Assembly: GCF_039538065.1 (NCBI RefSeq)
Contig: NZ_BAABBR010000001.1
Span: 968,501 to 1,032,500, forward strand
Reading direction: 5' to 3'
DNA length: 64,000 bases
Origin: Sphingomonas rosea
Lineage (GTDB): Bacteria; Pseudomonadota; Alphaproteobacteria; Sphingomonadales; Sphingomonadaceae
In this document: positions 9,869 through 18,998 of the stretch, in pieces
How positions within the stretch are numbered: position 1 is the stretch's first letter
Layout: each line of letters begins with the position of its first letter
The notes under the pieces: generated by a model
Databases searched by the model: none
What the model saw: the letters and a program-made list of their open reading frames with translations, nothing else
Told to the model about the DNA's origin: nothing
Made by a program: the position numbers and the translations under genes

Positions 9869-11881
9869 ATGTCCAAGATGTTTCGAATCTCGCTTCCCGA
9901 TGGCTCCGTTCGGGAGATGGCGGAGGGATCGACCCCGGCGGACGTCGCCGCCGCGATCGGGCCGGGTCTCGCCAAGGCGGCGCTCGCCGCGCGCGTCAAC
10001 GGAGAGGTGCGCGACATCATGCGCCCGTTCGATGGCGACAGCGAACTCGCGCTGATCACCGCGCGCGACGAGAAGGACGCGCTTGAGCTCGTCCGGCACG
10101 ATTTCGCCCACGTGCTCGCCGAGGCGGTGCAGAAGCTCTATCCGGGCACGCAGATCACCTTCGGCCCGGCGACCGACGACGGTTTCTACTACGACTTTGC
10201 GCCCGCCGCCGACCGCGGTCCCTTCACCGAGGAGGACCTGCCGGGAATCGAGCAGGCGATGCGCGAGGTGATTGCCGCCGACGAACCGCTGATCCGCGAA
10301 GTGTGGACCCGTGAGGACGTGCGCGACTATTTTGCCCGCACCGGGGAGAGCTTCAAGGCCGAGTGGGTGATGGAGCTCCCCGCGGACCAGACGATCACCA
10401 TGTATCGGTCGGGCAAGGGCGAGGACGCCTGGATGGACCTGTGCCGGGGCCCGCACCTCGCCTCGACCGGCAAGCTCGATCCGCAGGCGTTCAAGCTGAC
10501 CCGCGTGTCGGGTGCCTACTGGCGCGGCGATCCCAAGAACCCGATGCTCAGCCGCATCTACGGGACGGCGTGGCTGAACAAGAAGCAGCTCGCCGAGCAT
10601 CTGACGCGGCTGGAGGAAGCGGCCAAGCGCGACCATCGCAAGATCGGCCAGGCGATGGACCTGTTCCACCTCCAGGCCGAGGCGCACGGCAGCGTCTTCT
10701 GGCACCCCAAGGGCTTCCTCATCTGGCGCCAGCTCGAGGCCTATATGCGCCGCAAGCTCGACGCGGCGGGCTATCTCGAGGTCAAGACGCCGCAGGTGAT
10801 GGACGCGCGCCAGTGGGAGAAGTCGGGCCACTGGGGCAAGTATCGCGAGAACATGTTCGTCATTCCCGACGAGGTGCCGAACACCGAGGACGAGGGCCCA
10901 CTCGTCTCGGACGACGCCGAGTGGATGGCGCTGAAGCCGATGAACTGCCCGGCGCACGTGCTGATCTTCAAGCAGGGCATCACCAGCTATCGCGAGTTGC
11001 CGCTGCGCATGGCCGAGTTCGGCTGCTGCCACCGCAACGAGCCGCACGGCGCGCTCCACGGCATCATGCGCGTGCGCCAGTTCACGCAGGACGACGCGCA
11101 CATCTTCTGCCGCGAGGACCAGCTCGTCCAGGAAGTGCGCGACTTCTGCGACCTGCTCGACGGCATCTACAAGGACCTCGGCTTCGACCAATATGCAGTG
11201 AAGCTCGCGCTTCGTCCCGACAAGCGCTTCGGCAGCGACGAGATGTGGGACAAGGCCGAGTCGGAGCTGCGCGAGGCGGTGATCGCCAGCGGCCGCGCGA
11301 CTGAGGAATATGGCTGGGAGGAACTGCCGGGCGAGGGCGCTTTCTACGCGCCGAAGCTGGAGTTCCACCTGACCGATGCGATCGGACGGACCTGGCAGGT
11401 CGGGACCATCCAGTCGGACCGCGTGCTGCCCGAGCGCCTCGACGCCAGCTATGTCGGCGAGGACGGCGAGCGCCACCGGCCGGTCATGCTCCACCGCGCG
11501 ATCCTCGGCACGTTCGAGCGCTTCATCGGCATCCTGATCGAGCATTTCGCGGGCAACCTTCCGCTGTGGCTGGCGCCCGTGCAGGCGGTGGTCGCGACGA
11601 TCGTCTCGGACGCCGACGACTATGCCAAGGAAGTCGCGGCCAAGCTGCAGGCGGCGGGCTTCCGCGCCGAGGCCGACACGCGCAACGAGAAGATCAACTA
11701 CAAGGTGCGCGAGCACAGCCTTGCCAAGGTCCCGCTGCTGTTCGTCGTCGGCAAGCGCGAGGCCGAGGAAGGCACCGTCGCGGTCCGTCGTCTCGGCAGC
11801 GAGGAGCGGCAGCGGGTGATCAGTCTCGACGAGGCGCTGGCGATGCTCCGCACCGAAGCCACCCCGCCCGACCTGCGCTAG
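9869..11881 (+). CDS. thrS: Threonyl-tRNA synthetase
   Basis: 670 residues, full-length class II ThrRS. Order: N-terminal TGS domain (residues 1-62, [16 protein letters not shown]), N2 editing domain with [12 protein letters not shown] and the later HxxxC-type site region, catalytic core with motif 2 [17 protein letters not shown] and zinc-ligand region around [11 protein letters not shown], and the C-terminal anticodon-binding domain (WLAPVQAVV onward). Start ATG 9869 chosen because the TGS domain begins there; an in-frame ATG at 9788 adds an unrelated low-complexity leader. In many bacteria thrS precedes infC; here one convergent gene sits between them. Confidence 0.97.
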   Translation: MSKMFRISLPDGSVREMAEGSTPADVAAAIGPGLAKAALAARVNGEVRDIMRPFDGDSELALITARDEKDALELVRHDFAHVLAEAVQKLYPGTQITFGPATDDGFYYDFAPAADRGPFTEEDLPGIEQAMREVIAADEPLIREVWTREDVRDYFARTGESFKAEWVMELPADQTITMYRSGKGEDAWMDLCRGPHLASTGKLDPQAFKLTRVSGAYWRGDPKNPMLSRIYGTAWLNKKQLAEHLTRLEEAAKRDHRKIGQAMDLFHLQAEAHGSVFWHPKGFLIWRQLEAYMRRKLDAAGYLEVKTPQVMDARQWEKSGHWGKYRENMFVIPDEVPNTEDEGPLVSDDAEWMALKPMNCPAHVLIFKQGITSYRELPLRMAEFGCCHRNEPHGALHGIMRVRQFTQDDAHIFCREDQLVQEVRDFCDLLDGIYKDLGFDQYAVKLALRPDKRFGSDEMWDKAESELREAVIASGRATEEYGWEELPGEGAFYAPKLEFHLTDAIGRTWQVGTIQSDRVLPERLDASYVGEDGERHRPVMLHRAILGTFERFIGILIEHFAGNLPLWLAPVQAVVATIVSDADDYAKEVAAKLQAAGFRAEADTRNEKINYKVREHSLAKVPLLFVVGKREAEEGTVAVRRLGSEERQRVISLDEALAMLRTEATPPDLR

Positions 11882-11895
11882 GGATCAAGCCCTAG
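11878..11895. terminator. Short symmetric hairpin spanning both convergent stop codons
   Basis: CTAGGG (11878-11883) and CCCTAG (11890-11895) pair around ATCAAG. The thrS TAG and the stop of the convergent gene both lie in the stem. The stem is only 6 bp and there is no T-tract, so termination activity is uncertain. Confidence 0.35.
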
Positions 11896-12410
11896 GCGGG
11901 GTCGCGGGTCGCGACCGCGTCGAAGTAGCGGTGCATCGTGGCGAGGCGCTGGTCGTCGCGGCTGCGGATGGCGGCCCGGGCGGCCTCGGCTTCCTCGCCG
12001 ATCCGGACCAGCCGCTCGAGCGTCGGCGCGGCATAGTCGCAGCGCTCGTTCGGCCGCGCCGAAGCGCAGCGCTCGAGGCAGGTGTCGATGAGCTCGGGCA
12101 CCCGGCGCTCGCAACTGATCATGAGCTGGGCTTCCTCGGGGGTCAGTGCGGCCGAGCCGCGTTCGGCGAGGAAGGCGCGGATGCGTTCGCGTGCAAGACG
12201 CGCGGCCTCGCGCTGGCGCCGGTCGAGATGGCTCGAGAGCTTCATCCAGCGCGGATCGGGCGGAAGCATGCCGCCGGCTGCGCCGCTGAAACCGCCGGCG
12301 AAGGCGCGGACGTTGCGAATCACGCGCCGGGCGATCCGGATGCCGAGCCACAGCAGGCCGAGCGTCACCACCAGGAACATCAGCAATATGGCACCGAGGA
12401 CTTCAAGCAT
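11892..12410 (-). CDS. Unknown membrane-anchored protein with cysteine-containing helical domain
   Basis: 172 residues from ATG 12410. One N-terminal membrane helix (MLEVLGAILLMFLVVTLGLLWLGIRIARRV) leaves a mostly helical, Arg/Glu-rich soluble part. Residues about 100-130 hold three or four cysteines (ISCERRVPELIDTCLERCASARPNERCDYAAPT), which could form disulfides if periplasmic, although the basic residues just after the helix suggest a cytoplasmic C-terminus. Family not recognised. It sits convergent to thrS and divergent from infC, and could use a promoter inside the 12411-12587 gap. Confidence 0.75.
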   Translation of the reverse strand: MLEVLGAILLMFLVVTLGLLWLGIRIARRVIRNVRAFAGGFSGAAGGMLPPDPRWMKLSSHLDRRQREAARLARERIRAFLAERGSAALTPEEAQLMISCERRVPELIDTCLERCASARPNERCDYAAPTLERLVRIGEEAEAARAAIRSRDDQRLATMHRYFDAVATRDPA

Positions 12411-12574
12411 TGTCGATCCACTCCGAGCGCCTATGTAGGAAGGGCGCCGGCGCCCGACGAGGGGCGTCTGACGCCGCGCCGCCACAGCGGAGCGCAAAAA
12501 TGAGCGGGCGCGACCGGCTGCCTCTTTTCAGCGCGGTTTTCAGCGCCTAGCTCGCATGCTCGTCGAATTACCTC

Positions 12575-12579
12575 AGGAG
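12575..12579 (+). promoter_or_regulatory. Shine-Dalgarno that argues for a non-AUG infC start
   Basis: AGGAG at 12575-12579 is followed after 8 nt by in-frame ATA (12588) and only after 20 nt by ATG (12600). Other near-start triplets close by, ATT at 12580 and TTG at 12581, are out of frame with infC. Spacing therefore selects the ATA. Confidence 0.55.
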
Positions 12580-12587
12580 ATTGCGTT

Positions 12588-13133
12588 ATACGTCCGCCCA
12601 TGATGCGCCGCCCGCTGGCGCCGCCCCAACTATCCGGTCCTCGCTACAACGAGTTCATCCAGAGCCAGAAGGTGCGGGTGATCGACGAGAATGGCGAGAA
12701 CCTTGGCGTGATGTATACACGTGAAGCGATCGAGCAGGCGGCGGAAGTCGGCCTCGACCTGGTCGAGATCAGCCCCAACGCCGATCCGCCCGTCGCCAAG
12801 TTCCTCGATATCGGCCGCTTCAAGTACGAAGCCCAGAAGAAGGCCAACGAGCAGCGCAAGCGCCAGAAGACGCAGGAGATCAAGGAGATCAAGATGCGTC
12901 CGAACATCGACGACCATGACTACGAGACCAAAATGAAGAAGGTCGTCGAGTTCCTGGGCGACGGTGACAAGGTGAAGGTGACGATGCGCTTCCGCGGCCG
13001 CGAAATGGCGCACGGGCAGCTCGGCATGGCCGTGCTCCAGCGCGTCGCCGCCGAGACGGGCGAGATTGCCAAGGTCGAGGCCCATCCCCGGATGGAAGGC
13101 CGCCAGATGCTGATGGTGCTCTCGCCCAAGTAA
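12588..13133 (+). CDS. infC: Translation initiation factor IF-3, probable AUA start
   Basis: IF-3 binds the 30S subunit, checks start-codon pairing and prevents premature 50S joining. Both domains are complete: N-domain [23 protein letters not shown], linker rich in Lys/Arg/Gln, and C-domain [15 protein letters not shown] through MLMVLSPK. An ATG at 12600 gives 177 residues, but the only good Shine-Dalgarno (AGGAG, 12575-12579) is 20 nt from it. It is 8 nt from an in-frame ATA at 12588, giving 181 residues starting (I/M)[12 protein letters not shown]. Non-AUG starts are a known device for IF-3 autoregulation (AUU in E. coli). Gene identity is certain; the AUA start is inferred. Confidence 0.9.
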   Translation: MRPPMMRRPLAPPQLSGPRYNEFIQSQKVRVIDENGENLGVMYTREAIEQAAEVGLDLVEISPNADPPVAKFLDIGRFKYEAQKKANEQRKRQKTQEIKEIKMRPNIDDHDYETKMKKVVEFLGDGDKVKVTMRFRGREMAHGQLGMAVLQRVAAETGEIAKVEAHPRMEGRQMLMVLSPK

Positions 13134-13150
13134 GCGAGGGTCGGGACAAG

Positions 13151-13174
13151 GGGCCGCGGCGATCGCCGCGGCCC
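13151..13174 (+). terminator. 24-bp perfect GC palindrome after infC
   Basis: GGGCCGCGGC (13151-13160) and GCCGCGGCCC (13165-13174) flank GATC, 17 bp after the infC stop. The 10-bp all-GC stem is very stable, but only GTTGACC follows instead of a T-tract, so it may be a transcript 3'-end stabiliser or a weak intrinsic terminator. Confidence 0.5.
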
Positions 13175-13268
13175 GTTGACCTAACGCAGGTTGAGTGCGG
13201 TTGCGTTGCTGCGCTGCAGCATGTTGCGACACTGACACACTCTGTAGACATTACCTTAAATCCCGACG

Positions 13269-13296
13269 GCGCCGCGCTTCCCAAGAGGCGCGGCGC
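13269..13296 (+). promoter_or_regulatory. Stable hairpin in the leader of the TonB receptor gene
   Basis: GCGCCGCGC (13269-13277) and GCGCGGCGC (13288-13296) form a 9-bp all-GC stem with a 10-nt loop about 30 nt before a strong Shine-Dalgarno (AGGAGGGG, 13326-13333). It could protect the transcript 5' end, attenuate transcription, or be the tail of infC readthrough. Seen in sequence; role unknown. Confidence 0.4.
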
Positions 13297-13342
13297 TGCT
13301 CTACGCCCTCTCTGTATCGAGTTTCAGGAGGGGTCGTTTCAA

Positions 13343-16324
13343 ATGCGCAAGTCCATCTGGCTGCTTTCCGCGGGTCTGTTCGCCATGGCGACGCCGGCGT
13401 TTGCCCAGTCCACCGACACCGACGGCAAGGGCGCGCAGCCGACCGACGGCGCCACCGCCGAAGCGGGCGCGGTCGCCAAGACCGACGTCCAGCCGACACA
13501 GCAGAGCGCGGACCAGGCGAACACCGCCGACAACGGCGACATCGTCGTCACCGCGACCCGCCGTAACGAAGCGCTGTCGGACGTGCCGCTCGCGGTCAGC
13601 GCCGTCACCGCCCAGACCCTCGAGAACAGCGGCGTCGTCGACATCCGCCAGCTGACCCAGGTCAGCCCCTCGCTCCTCGTCTCCTCGACCTCGTCCGAAG
13701 CCGGCGCGGGCGGCGCCCGTATCCGCGGCGTCGGTACCGTCGGTGACAACCCCGGCCTCGAAAGCTCGGTCGCGGTGTTCGTCGATGGCGTCTATCGCTC
13801 GCGCGTCGGCGTCGGCCTCACCGAACTCGGCCAGGTCGACCGCATCGAAGTGCTGCGCGGCCCGCAGGGCACCCTGTTCGGTCGCAATGCCTCGGCCGGC
13901 CTCATCTCGGTCATCACCGCCAAGCCGTCGTTCAAGACCTCGGTCAACGGCGAACTGACCGTCGGCAACTACGACCTGCGCCGTGTCGAAGTCGGCGCCA
14001 CCGGCCCGATCAGCGATTCGCTCGCGGTGCGCGGCGACCTTGTCTACCTGAAGCGCGACGGCTTCCTCACCGACGTGGTCAGCGGCCGCGACGTCAATAA
14101 CCGCGATCGCTACCTCATCCGCCTCCAGGGCCTGTACAAGCCGAACGACAAGTTCAGCTTCCGCCTGATCGGCGACTATTCGAAGCGCGACGAAGAGTGC
14201 TGCGCGGCGACCTACATCCGCGCCCGCAACTACAATGGCGCGGGCGTCGCGCTCGAGGGTCCGTCGACCATCGCCGCCTTCGAGCGTGCGCTGGGCGGAA
14301 TCATCAACGACGACCAATATGCCCGCAAGGTGTCGATCACCCCGGGCCGCGACTTCGGCTCGAAGGTCAAGGACTACGGCCTGTCCGGTGAAGCGGTGAT
14401 GGACTTCGGCGGCGCCGAACTGACCAGCATCACGGCCTATCGCTACAACAACTACAACCGCGGCCAGGACGCGGATTTCAACAACCTCGACATCCTTTAT
14501 CGTGCGTCGGACGGTGGTGCCTTCAACCGCTTCAAGACCTTCACGCAGGAACTGCGACTGCAGGGCTCGACGCTGAACGACAAGCTCGACTGGTTGGTTG
14601 GCGGCTACTTCGCCAAGGAGCAGCTGCGCGTCGTCGACAACCTCAGCTACGGCGCCGACTACGAGCGCTTCGCCAACTGCCTGCTCGCGCAGTCGCTGGC
14701 GGCCTCGCCGTCGCCGGCCCCGCTGGTCTCGGGCGGCACCTGCAACACCATCTTCACGGGTGCGCAGGCGCAGATCCAGGGCGGCATCGCGCAGCTCCAG
14801 GCCGGCATCGCCAACCTGACCGCGGCGATCGCTGCCGCTCAGACGGCTGGCAACACCGCGCTCGTCACCCAGCTGACGGCACAGCGCGCCGCGCTCCAGA
14901 CGCAGCTGACCGGCCTCCAGACCTCGTCGACCACGGCGATCGTCGGGCTGCTCAACACCATCCCGACCCGTCCGGGCTTCGCCTCGCTCCAGGCCGCCTT
15001 CGGCGTTCCCTCGGGCAACCTCGGCTTCAACGGCGTCGGCCTGCGTGACGACTACAACCAGAAGAGCACCAACTTCGCGCTCTTCACGCACAACATCTTC
15101 AGCATCACCGACCGGCTGAAGCTGACAATCGGCGCGCGCTACACGCACGAGCGCAAGACGCTCGACGCGAGCTTCCGCGACAACAACCTGCTGTGCCAGA
15201 CGCTGACCTCGTTCGCCGCGCTGCCGACGACCGATCCGCGCTATGGCCTGCAGGCGCTGCAGCAGCTGCCGTGCGTCATCCCGAGCGTTCCGGGCGGTTC
15301 CTACAACCCCAGCGCGATCAAGCGGACCGAGTCCAAGCTGTCGGGCACCGCGGTCATCAGCTTCAAGCCGACCGACAACCTGCTCACCTATGCGAGCTAC
15401 TCGCGTGGCTACAAGGCGGGCGGCTTCAACCTCGACCGCTCGGGCCTGCCGCGCACCCTGTTCGGCAACACCGCCACCAGCGGCGGTTCGCCGGGCGGCG
15501 TGATCCCGAACGCCTCGCTCAAGGCGCTCGAGTTCAATCCCGAGATCAACAACGCGTTCGAAATCGGCGCGAAGTATAACGGTCGCGGGTTCGACGTGAA
15601 CGTCGCTGCCTTCCACCAGGCGTTCCGCGACTTCCAGCTGAACACCTTCAACGGCCTGTTCTTCTTCGTGGAGAACATCAACAGCTGCAAGACGAGCCTC
15701 AACGGCGCCGACACCGACAACATCATCGGCAACGGCAGCTGCGCCAAGGGCAACCTCAAGGCCGGCGTCGTCAGCAAGGGCGTCGAAATCGAGGTCTTCA
15801 CCCGTCCGGCGCCCGACGTGGCGGTGAACGTGGGCGCGACCTTCGCCGACACCAAGTATCGCAAGAACCTGGTCGGTGCCGACGGTCGTCCGCTCCCGGC
15901 GCTGCTGTTCCTGCTCCCGGGCGGCCGCCTGTCGAACAGCGCCGCGGCGGCGTTCACGGGCTCGGTCAGCTTCAACCCGCGGATCACCGACAGCGGCATC
16001 CGCGCTCTGTTCTACGCCGACGCCCGCCACTCGGCGACGTTCAACACCGGGTCGGACCTCTTCAAGGAGAAGATCCAGCCGGCCTACACTGTGGTGAATG
16101 CCCGTGTCGGCCTGCAGGGTCCGAAGGGCCTGTGGGGCGTCGAACTGTGGGCGCAGAACCTGTTCAACGAGGAATATCAGCAGGTCGCCTTCAACGCGAC
16201 GCTGCAGGGTTCGGGCAACCAGGCGGCGGTGCAGCGGGGCTTCATCCCCTCGTCGAGCCAGCTGTTCGGTTCGTTCCTCGCCGAGCCGCGCACCTACGGC
16301 CTGACGCTGCGCACGCGCTTCTAA
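13343..16324 (+). CDS. TonB-dependent outer-membrane receptor
   Basis: 993 residues with signal peptide MRKSIWLLSAGLFAMATPAFAQ (cleavage about 22), an acidic/Ala-rich linker, a plug domain beginning GDIVVTATRRNEALSDVPLAVSAVT (about 68) and including IEVLRGPQGTLFGRNASAGLISVIT, then a 22-strand beta-barrel ending in the terminal aromatic TYGLTLRTRF. This belongs to the large plug-and-barrel family abundant in sphingomonads; substrate (siderophore, glycan, aromatic) cannot be assigned. Unusual: about residues 466-560 form an Ala/Gln/Thr-rich, probably helical insertion flanked by cysteines (GTCNTIF). Excellent Shine-Dalgarno 9 nt before the ATG. Monocistronic, with a terminator following. Confidence 0.93.
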   Translation: MRKSIWLLSAGLFAMATPAFAQSTDTDGKGAQPTDGATAEAGAVAKTDVQPTQQSADQANTADNGDIVVTATRRNEALSDVPLAVSAVTAQTLENSGVVDIRQLTQVSPSLLVSSTSSEAGAGGARIRGVGTVGDNPGLESSVAVFVDGVYRSRVGVGLTELGQVDRIEVLRGPQGTLFGRNASAGLISVITAKPSFKTSVNGELTVGNYDLRRVEVGATGPISDSLAVRGDLVYLKRDGFLTDVVSGRDVNNRDRYLIRLQGLYKPNDKFSFRLIGDYSKRDEECCAATYIRARNYNGAGVALEGPSTIAAFERALGGIINDDQYARKVSITPGRDFGSKVKDYGLSGEAVMDFGGAELTSITAYRYNNYNRGQDADFNNLDILYRASDGGAFNRFKTFTQELRLQGSTLNDKLDWLVGGYFAKEQLRVVDNLSYGADYERFANCLLAQSLAASPSPAPLVSGGTCNTIFTGAQAQIQGGIAQLQAGIANLTAAIAAAQTAGNTALVTQLTAQRAALQTQLTGLQTSSTTAIVGLLNTIPTRPGFASLQAAFGVPSGNLGFNGVGLRDDYNQKSTNFALFTHNIFSITDRLKLTIGARYTHERKTLDASFRDNNLLCQTLTSFAALPTTDPRYGLQALQQLPCVIPSVPGGSYNPSAIKRTESKLSGTAVISFKPTDNLLTYASYSRGYKAGGFNLDRSGLPRTLFGNTATSGGSPGGVIPNASLKALEFNPEINNAFEIGAKYNGRGFDVNVAAFHQAFRDFQLNTFNGLFFFVENINSCKTSLNGADTDNIIGNGSCAKGNLKAGVVSKGVEIEVFTRPAPDVAVNVGATFADTKYRKNLVGADGRPLPALLFLLPGGRLSNSAAAAFTGSVSFNPRITDSGIRALFYADARHSATFNTGSDLFKEKIQPAYTVVNARVGLQGPKGLWGVELWAQNLFNEEYQQVAFNATLQGSGNQAAVQRGFIPSSSQLFGSFLAEPRTYGLTLRTRF

Positions 16325-16348
16325 GCCGCGCGCCGCTTCGAGACAGGG

Positions 16349-16380
16349 AGGGCTTCGCGGGCGACCGCGGGGCCCTTTCT
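16349..16380 (+). terminator. Intrinsic terminator of the TonB receptor gene
   Basis: AGGGCTTCGCGG (16349-16360), loop GCGA, CCGCGGGGCCCT (16365-16376): a 12-bp stem with two G-U wobbles followed by TTCT. It lies between the receptor stop and the convergent glnD stop, so it may also act on glnD readthrough. Confidence 0.65.
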
Positions 16381-16388
16381 CGTATGGG

Positions 16389-18998
16389 TCAGGCGGCGGC
16401 GGAGACGGGACGGTCGGCGGCGGCGGCGAGGAGCGCCGGACGAAGCGCCGCGACCTGCGCGGGGCCGAGCTTCCGGCCGTCCCCGTCGGTGAGATAGAAA
16501 ACGTCGACCGCTTTCTCGCCGTAGGTGGCGATATGGGCAGAGTGGACGATCATGTCCGCCCGGTGGATCGCCAGGGCCAGCGCGGCCAGCAGGCCGGCGC
16601 GATCGAAGGCGCGGACCTCGACCACGGTGAAGCGGCGTGACGCATTGTCGGCGATGGTGACCGACGGGACGAGCGTGAAGGCATGGTCGGCGACGACGGG
16701 GGGCAGTACCGGAAGCTCGCTTCCCTCGAGCGCGCCGAGCACCGCCTTGACCAGCCGCGTGCGCCGGCGCCGGTCGACATAGGGGCGCCCCTGCGCGTCC
16801 TGGATGAGGAGGTTGTCGAGGGCCTTGCCGTCACGGGTGGTGTGGATACGGGCGCCGATGATGCTCGCCCCGCCCGCGGCCAGCCCCGCGCAGATGCGAT
16901 AGAAGAGGCCGGGCCGGTCGCGCGCGAAGATGCTGACTCGGGTCGCGGTGTCGCTTTCGCCCTCGATGCGGACCGAGGGCGCCTCTGGGCCGCTCTCGGC
17001 CGCCGCAATCTGGCGGGCATTGTCGAGGATCCAGTCGGCCGGTTCGGCGAGCCAGTAACTGTCGGTGAGGCGGTCGGCGTGCTGGCGCGCGGCCGCGTCG
17101 CTCCAGCCAAGCGCCTTGGTCAGCGCTTCCTGCCGTGCCGCGACTTCCTCGGTCCGGCCGCGCTGGCGGTAGCCCGGCCGGAGGCGTTCCTCGGCCAGTT
17201 CGTAGAGACTGACGAGGAGCTTGCGCTTCCATTCGGTCCACACCCCCGGCCCGACCGCGCGGATGTCGACCACGGTCAGGAGGAGGAGCAGGCGCAGGCG
17301 TTCGGGGCTCTGCACTTCGGCGGCGAGGTCGTCGATCGTCTGCGGATCGGCGAGGTCGCGCTTGAAGGCGGTGCGGCTGAGGAGGAGGTGCTGGCGGACG
17401 AGCCAGGCGACGGTATCGGTCTCGCCCGCGTCGAGCCCAAAACGCGGGCAGAGCTCCCGCGCGACTTCCGCGCCGAGGATGCTGTGGTCGCCCTTGCGGC
17501 CCTTGGCGATGTCGTGGAGCAGCACGGCGACGTAGAGCACGCGGCGCGAGGCGATCTGCTTGAACAGGGCGGTGGCGACCGGATGGTCGTTACCGAGTTC
17601 GCCGCGTTCGAGCGCCGCCAGCAGCCCGACCGCGCGGATGGTGTGCTCGTCGACGGTATAGTGATGATACATGTCGAACTGCATCTGTCCGACGACACGG
17701 CGGAAGTCGGGGACGAAACGCCCGAAGACATTGGCCTCGTTCATCCAGCGCAGCACGAGCTCGGGATGATCGCGGGTGGTGAGCACCTCGAGAAAGCAGG
17801 CATTGGCCTGCGGATCGTCGCGGACCTGCTCGGCGAGGTGCGAATCGCGGGTCGCCGCGCGCATCGCGCTCGGGTGAATTTCCATCTTCTCGCGGGCGGC
17901 TAGCGCGAACAGGCTGAGCAGGCGGCGCGGATCCTCGCGGAAGAAGCGCTCGTGCGGAATGGCGAGCCGGCCGCGGTCGATGACGAAGCCGCCGAGGCGG
18001 CGCGGGCGACGGAGAAAGGTCGGCAGCGCGAAGCGGCGACCCTGCTCGCCGAGTTGCGCGTCGAGCTGGGCGAGGAACTGGCCGGTGAGGTCGCCGACCG
18101 TCCGCGCCTGCAGGAAATACATGTGCATGAAGCGCTCGACCGCGCTCTTGCCGGGCCGGTCGGCATAGGAAAGCGCGGTGGCGAGCTCGCGCTGGTGAGC
18201 GAAGCTCAGCCGCTCCTCGGCCCGCCCGGCGAGGCGGTGAAGCAGGCAGCGCACCGACCAGAAGAAGCGCATCGCGCGATCGAACCGCGCATATTCGCTG
18301 GGCGTGAGTAGTCCGGCAGTGACCAGCTCGGACGCGTCGTGGATGCCGTGGACGTAGCGCCCGACCCATAGCAGGGTGTGGAGGTCGCGAAGCCCGCCCT
18401 TGCCGTTCTTGACGTTGGGCTCGACCAGGTAGCGGCTGTCGCCGAATTTCTCGTGTCGCTCGTCGCGCTCGGCGAGCTTGGCGGAGACGAAGTCGGCGGC
18501 GGTCCCCACCACCACCTCGCGCCGGAAGCGCCCGTCGGCCTCGTCGTAGAGCGCGCGGTCACCGGCGAGGAAGCGGCCTTCGAGCATGGCGGTGCGGACG
18601 GTGAGGTCGGACCTGGCGAGGCCGATCAGCTCGGACGGGGTGCGGATCGCCTGGCCGACCTTCAGCTTGGCGTCCCAGAGCGCATAGAGCGTGGCCTCGA
18701 TCACCTGCTCGCACCAGGGGGTCCGCGGCTGGGGGACGAGGAACATGAGGTCGACGTCGCTGAACGGCGCCATCTCCTCGCGGCCATAGCCGCCGAGCGC
18801 GACCAGGCTGACCTTCTCGCCCGAAGACGGATTGTGGTTGGGGTAAGCGGCGAGCGCCTCGGCGAAGGCGCTGCGCACGAGGTCGTCGATGGCGCGAGCG
18901 AAGTCGGCGGCGTGGCGGCGACCCTCGGACGGGGCGGCGTCGATGGCCGCAAAGAGCGTCGCGCGAGCTGCGTCGAGGCGCCCGGCGAGCTGGCTCAC
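16389..18998 (-). CDS. glnD: [Protein-PII] uridylyltransferase / uridylyl-removing enzyme
   Basis: 869 residues, in the normal GlnD range. It senses glutamine and uridylylates or deuridylylates PII proteins, controlling nitrogen assimilation. Order: nucleotidyltransferase with [15 protein letters not shown] (G69/G70, D81, D83), UTase helical domain, HD hydrolase with HHYTVDEHT and [14 protein letters not shown], then two ACT domains ([38 protein letters not shown]). The GTG start at 18998 overlaps the mutS stop as GTGA, so it is coupled to mutS. A much longer open frame upstream lies over mutS and carries no GlnD homology. Confidence 0.96.
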   Translation of the reverse strand: MSQLAGRLDAARATLFAAIDAAPSEGRRHAADFARAIDDLVRSAFAEALAAYPNHNPSSGEKVSLVALGGYGREEMAPFSDVDLMFLVPQPRTPWCEQVIEATLYALWDAKLKVGQAIRTPSELIGLARSDLTVRTAMLEGRFLAGDRALYDEADGRFRREVVVGTAADFVSAKLAERDERHEKFGDSRYLVEPNVKNGKGGLRDLHTLLWVGRYVHGIHDASELVTAGLLTPSEYARFDRAMRFFWSVRCLLHRLAGRAEERLSFAHQRELATALSYADRPGKSAVERFMHMYFLQARTVGDLTGQFLAQLDAQLGEQGRRFALPTFLRRPRRLGGFVIDRGRLAIPHERFFREDPRRLLSLFALAAREKMEIHPSAMRAATRDSHLAEQVRDDPQANACFLEVLTTRDHPELVLRWMNEANVFGRFVPDFRRVVGQMQFDMYHHYTVDEHTIRAVGLLAALERGELGNDHPVATALFKQIASRRVLYVAVLLHDIAKGRKGDHSILGAEVARELCPRFGLDAGETDTVAWLVRQHLLLSRTAFKRDLADPQTIDDLAAEVQSPERLRLLLLLTVVDIRAVGPGVWTEWKRKLLVSLYELAEERLRPGYRQRGRTEEVAARQEALTKALGWSDAAARQHADRLTDSYWLAEPADWILDNARQIAAAESGPEAPSVRIEGESDTATRVSIFARDRPGLFYRICAGLAAGGASIIGARIHTTRDGKALDNLLIQDAQGRPYVDRRRRTRLVKAVLGALEGSELPVLPPVVADHAFTLVPSVTIADNASRRFTVVEVRAFDRAGLLAALALAIHRADMIVHSAHIATYGEKAVDVFYLTDGDGRKLGPAQVAALRPALLAAAADRPVSAAA

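Noticed and set aside
9854..11716. 620-codon antisense open frame over thrS
   Set aside because: Shadow of thrS; product is Ala/Val/Asp/Arg/Leu-rich with no recognisable fold.
12580..12583. ATT (12580) and TTG (12581) as possible infC start codons
   Set aside because: Both are out of frame with infC; the ATT frame reaches a TGA at 12601.
13301..16030. 909-codon antisense open frame over the TonB receptor
   Set aside because: Compositionally biased shadow; the plus-strand receptor has signal peptide, plug and barrel motifs and a Shine-Dalgarno.
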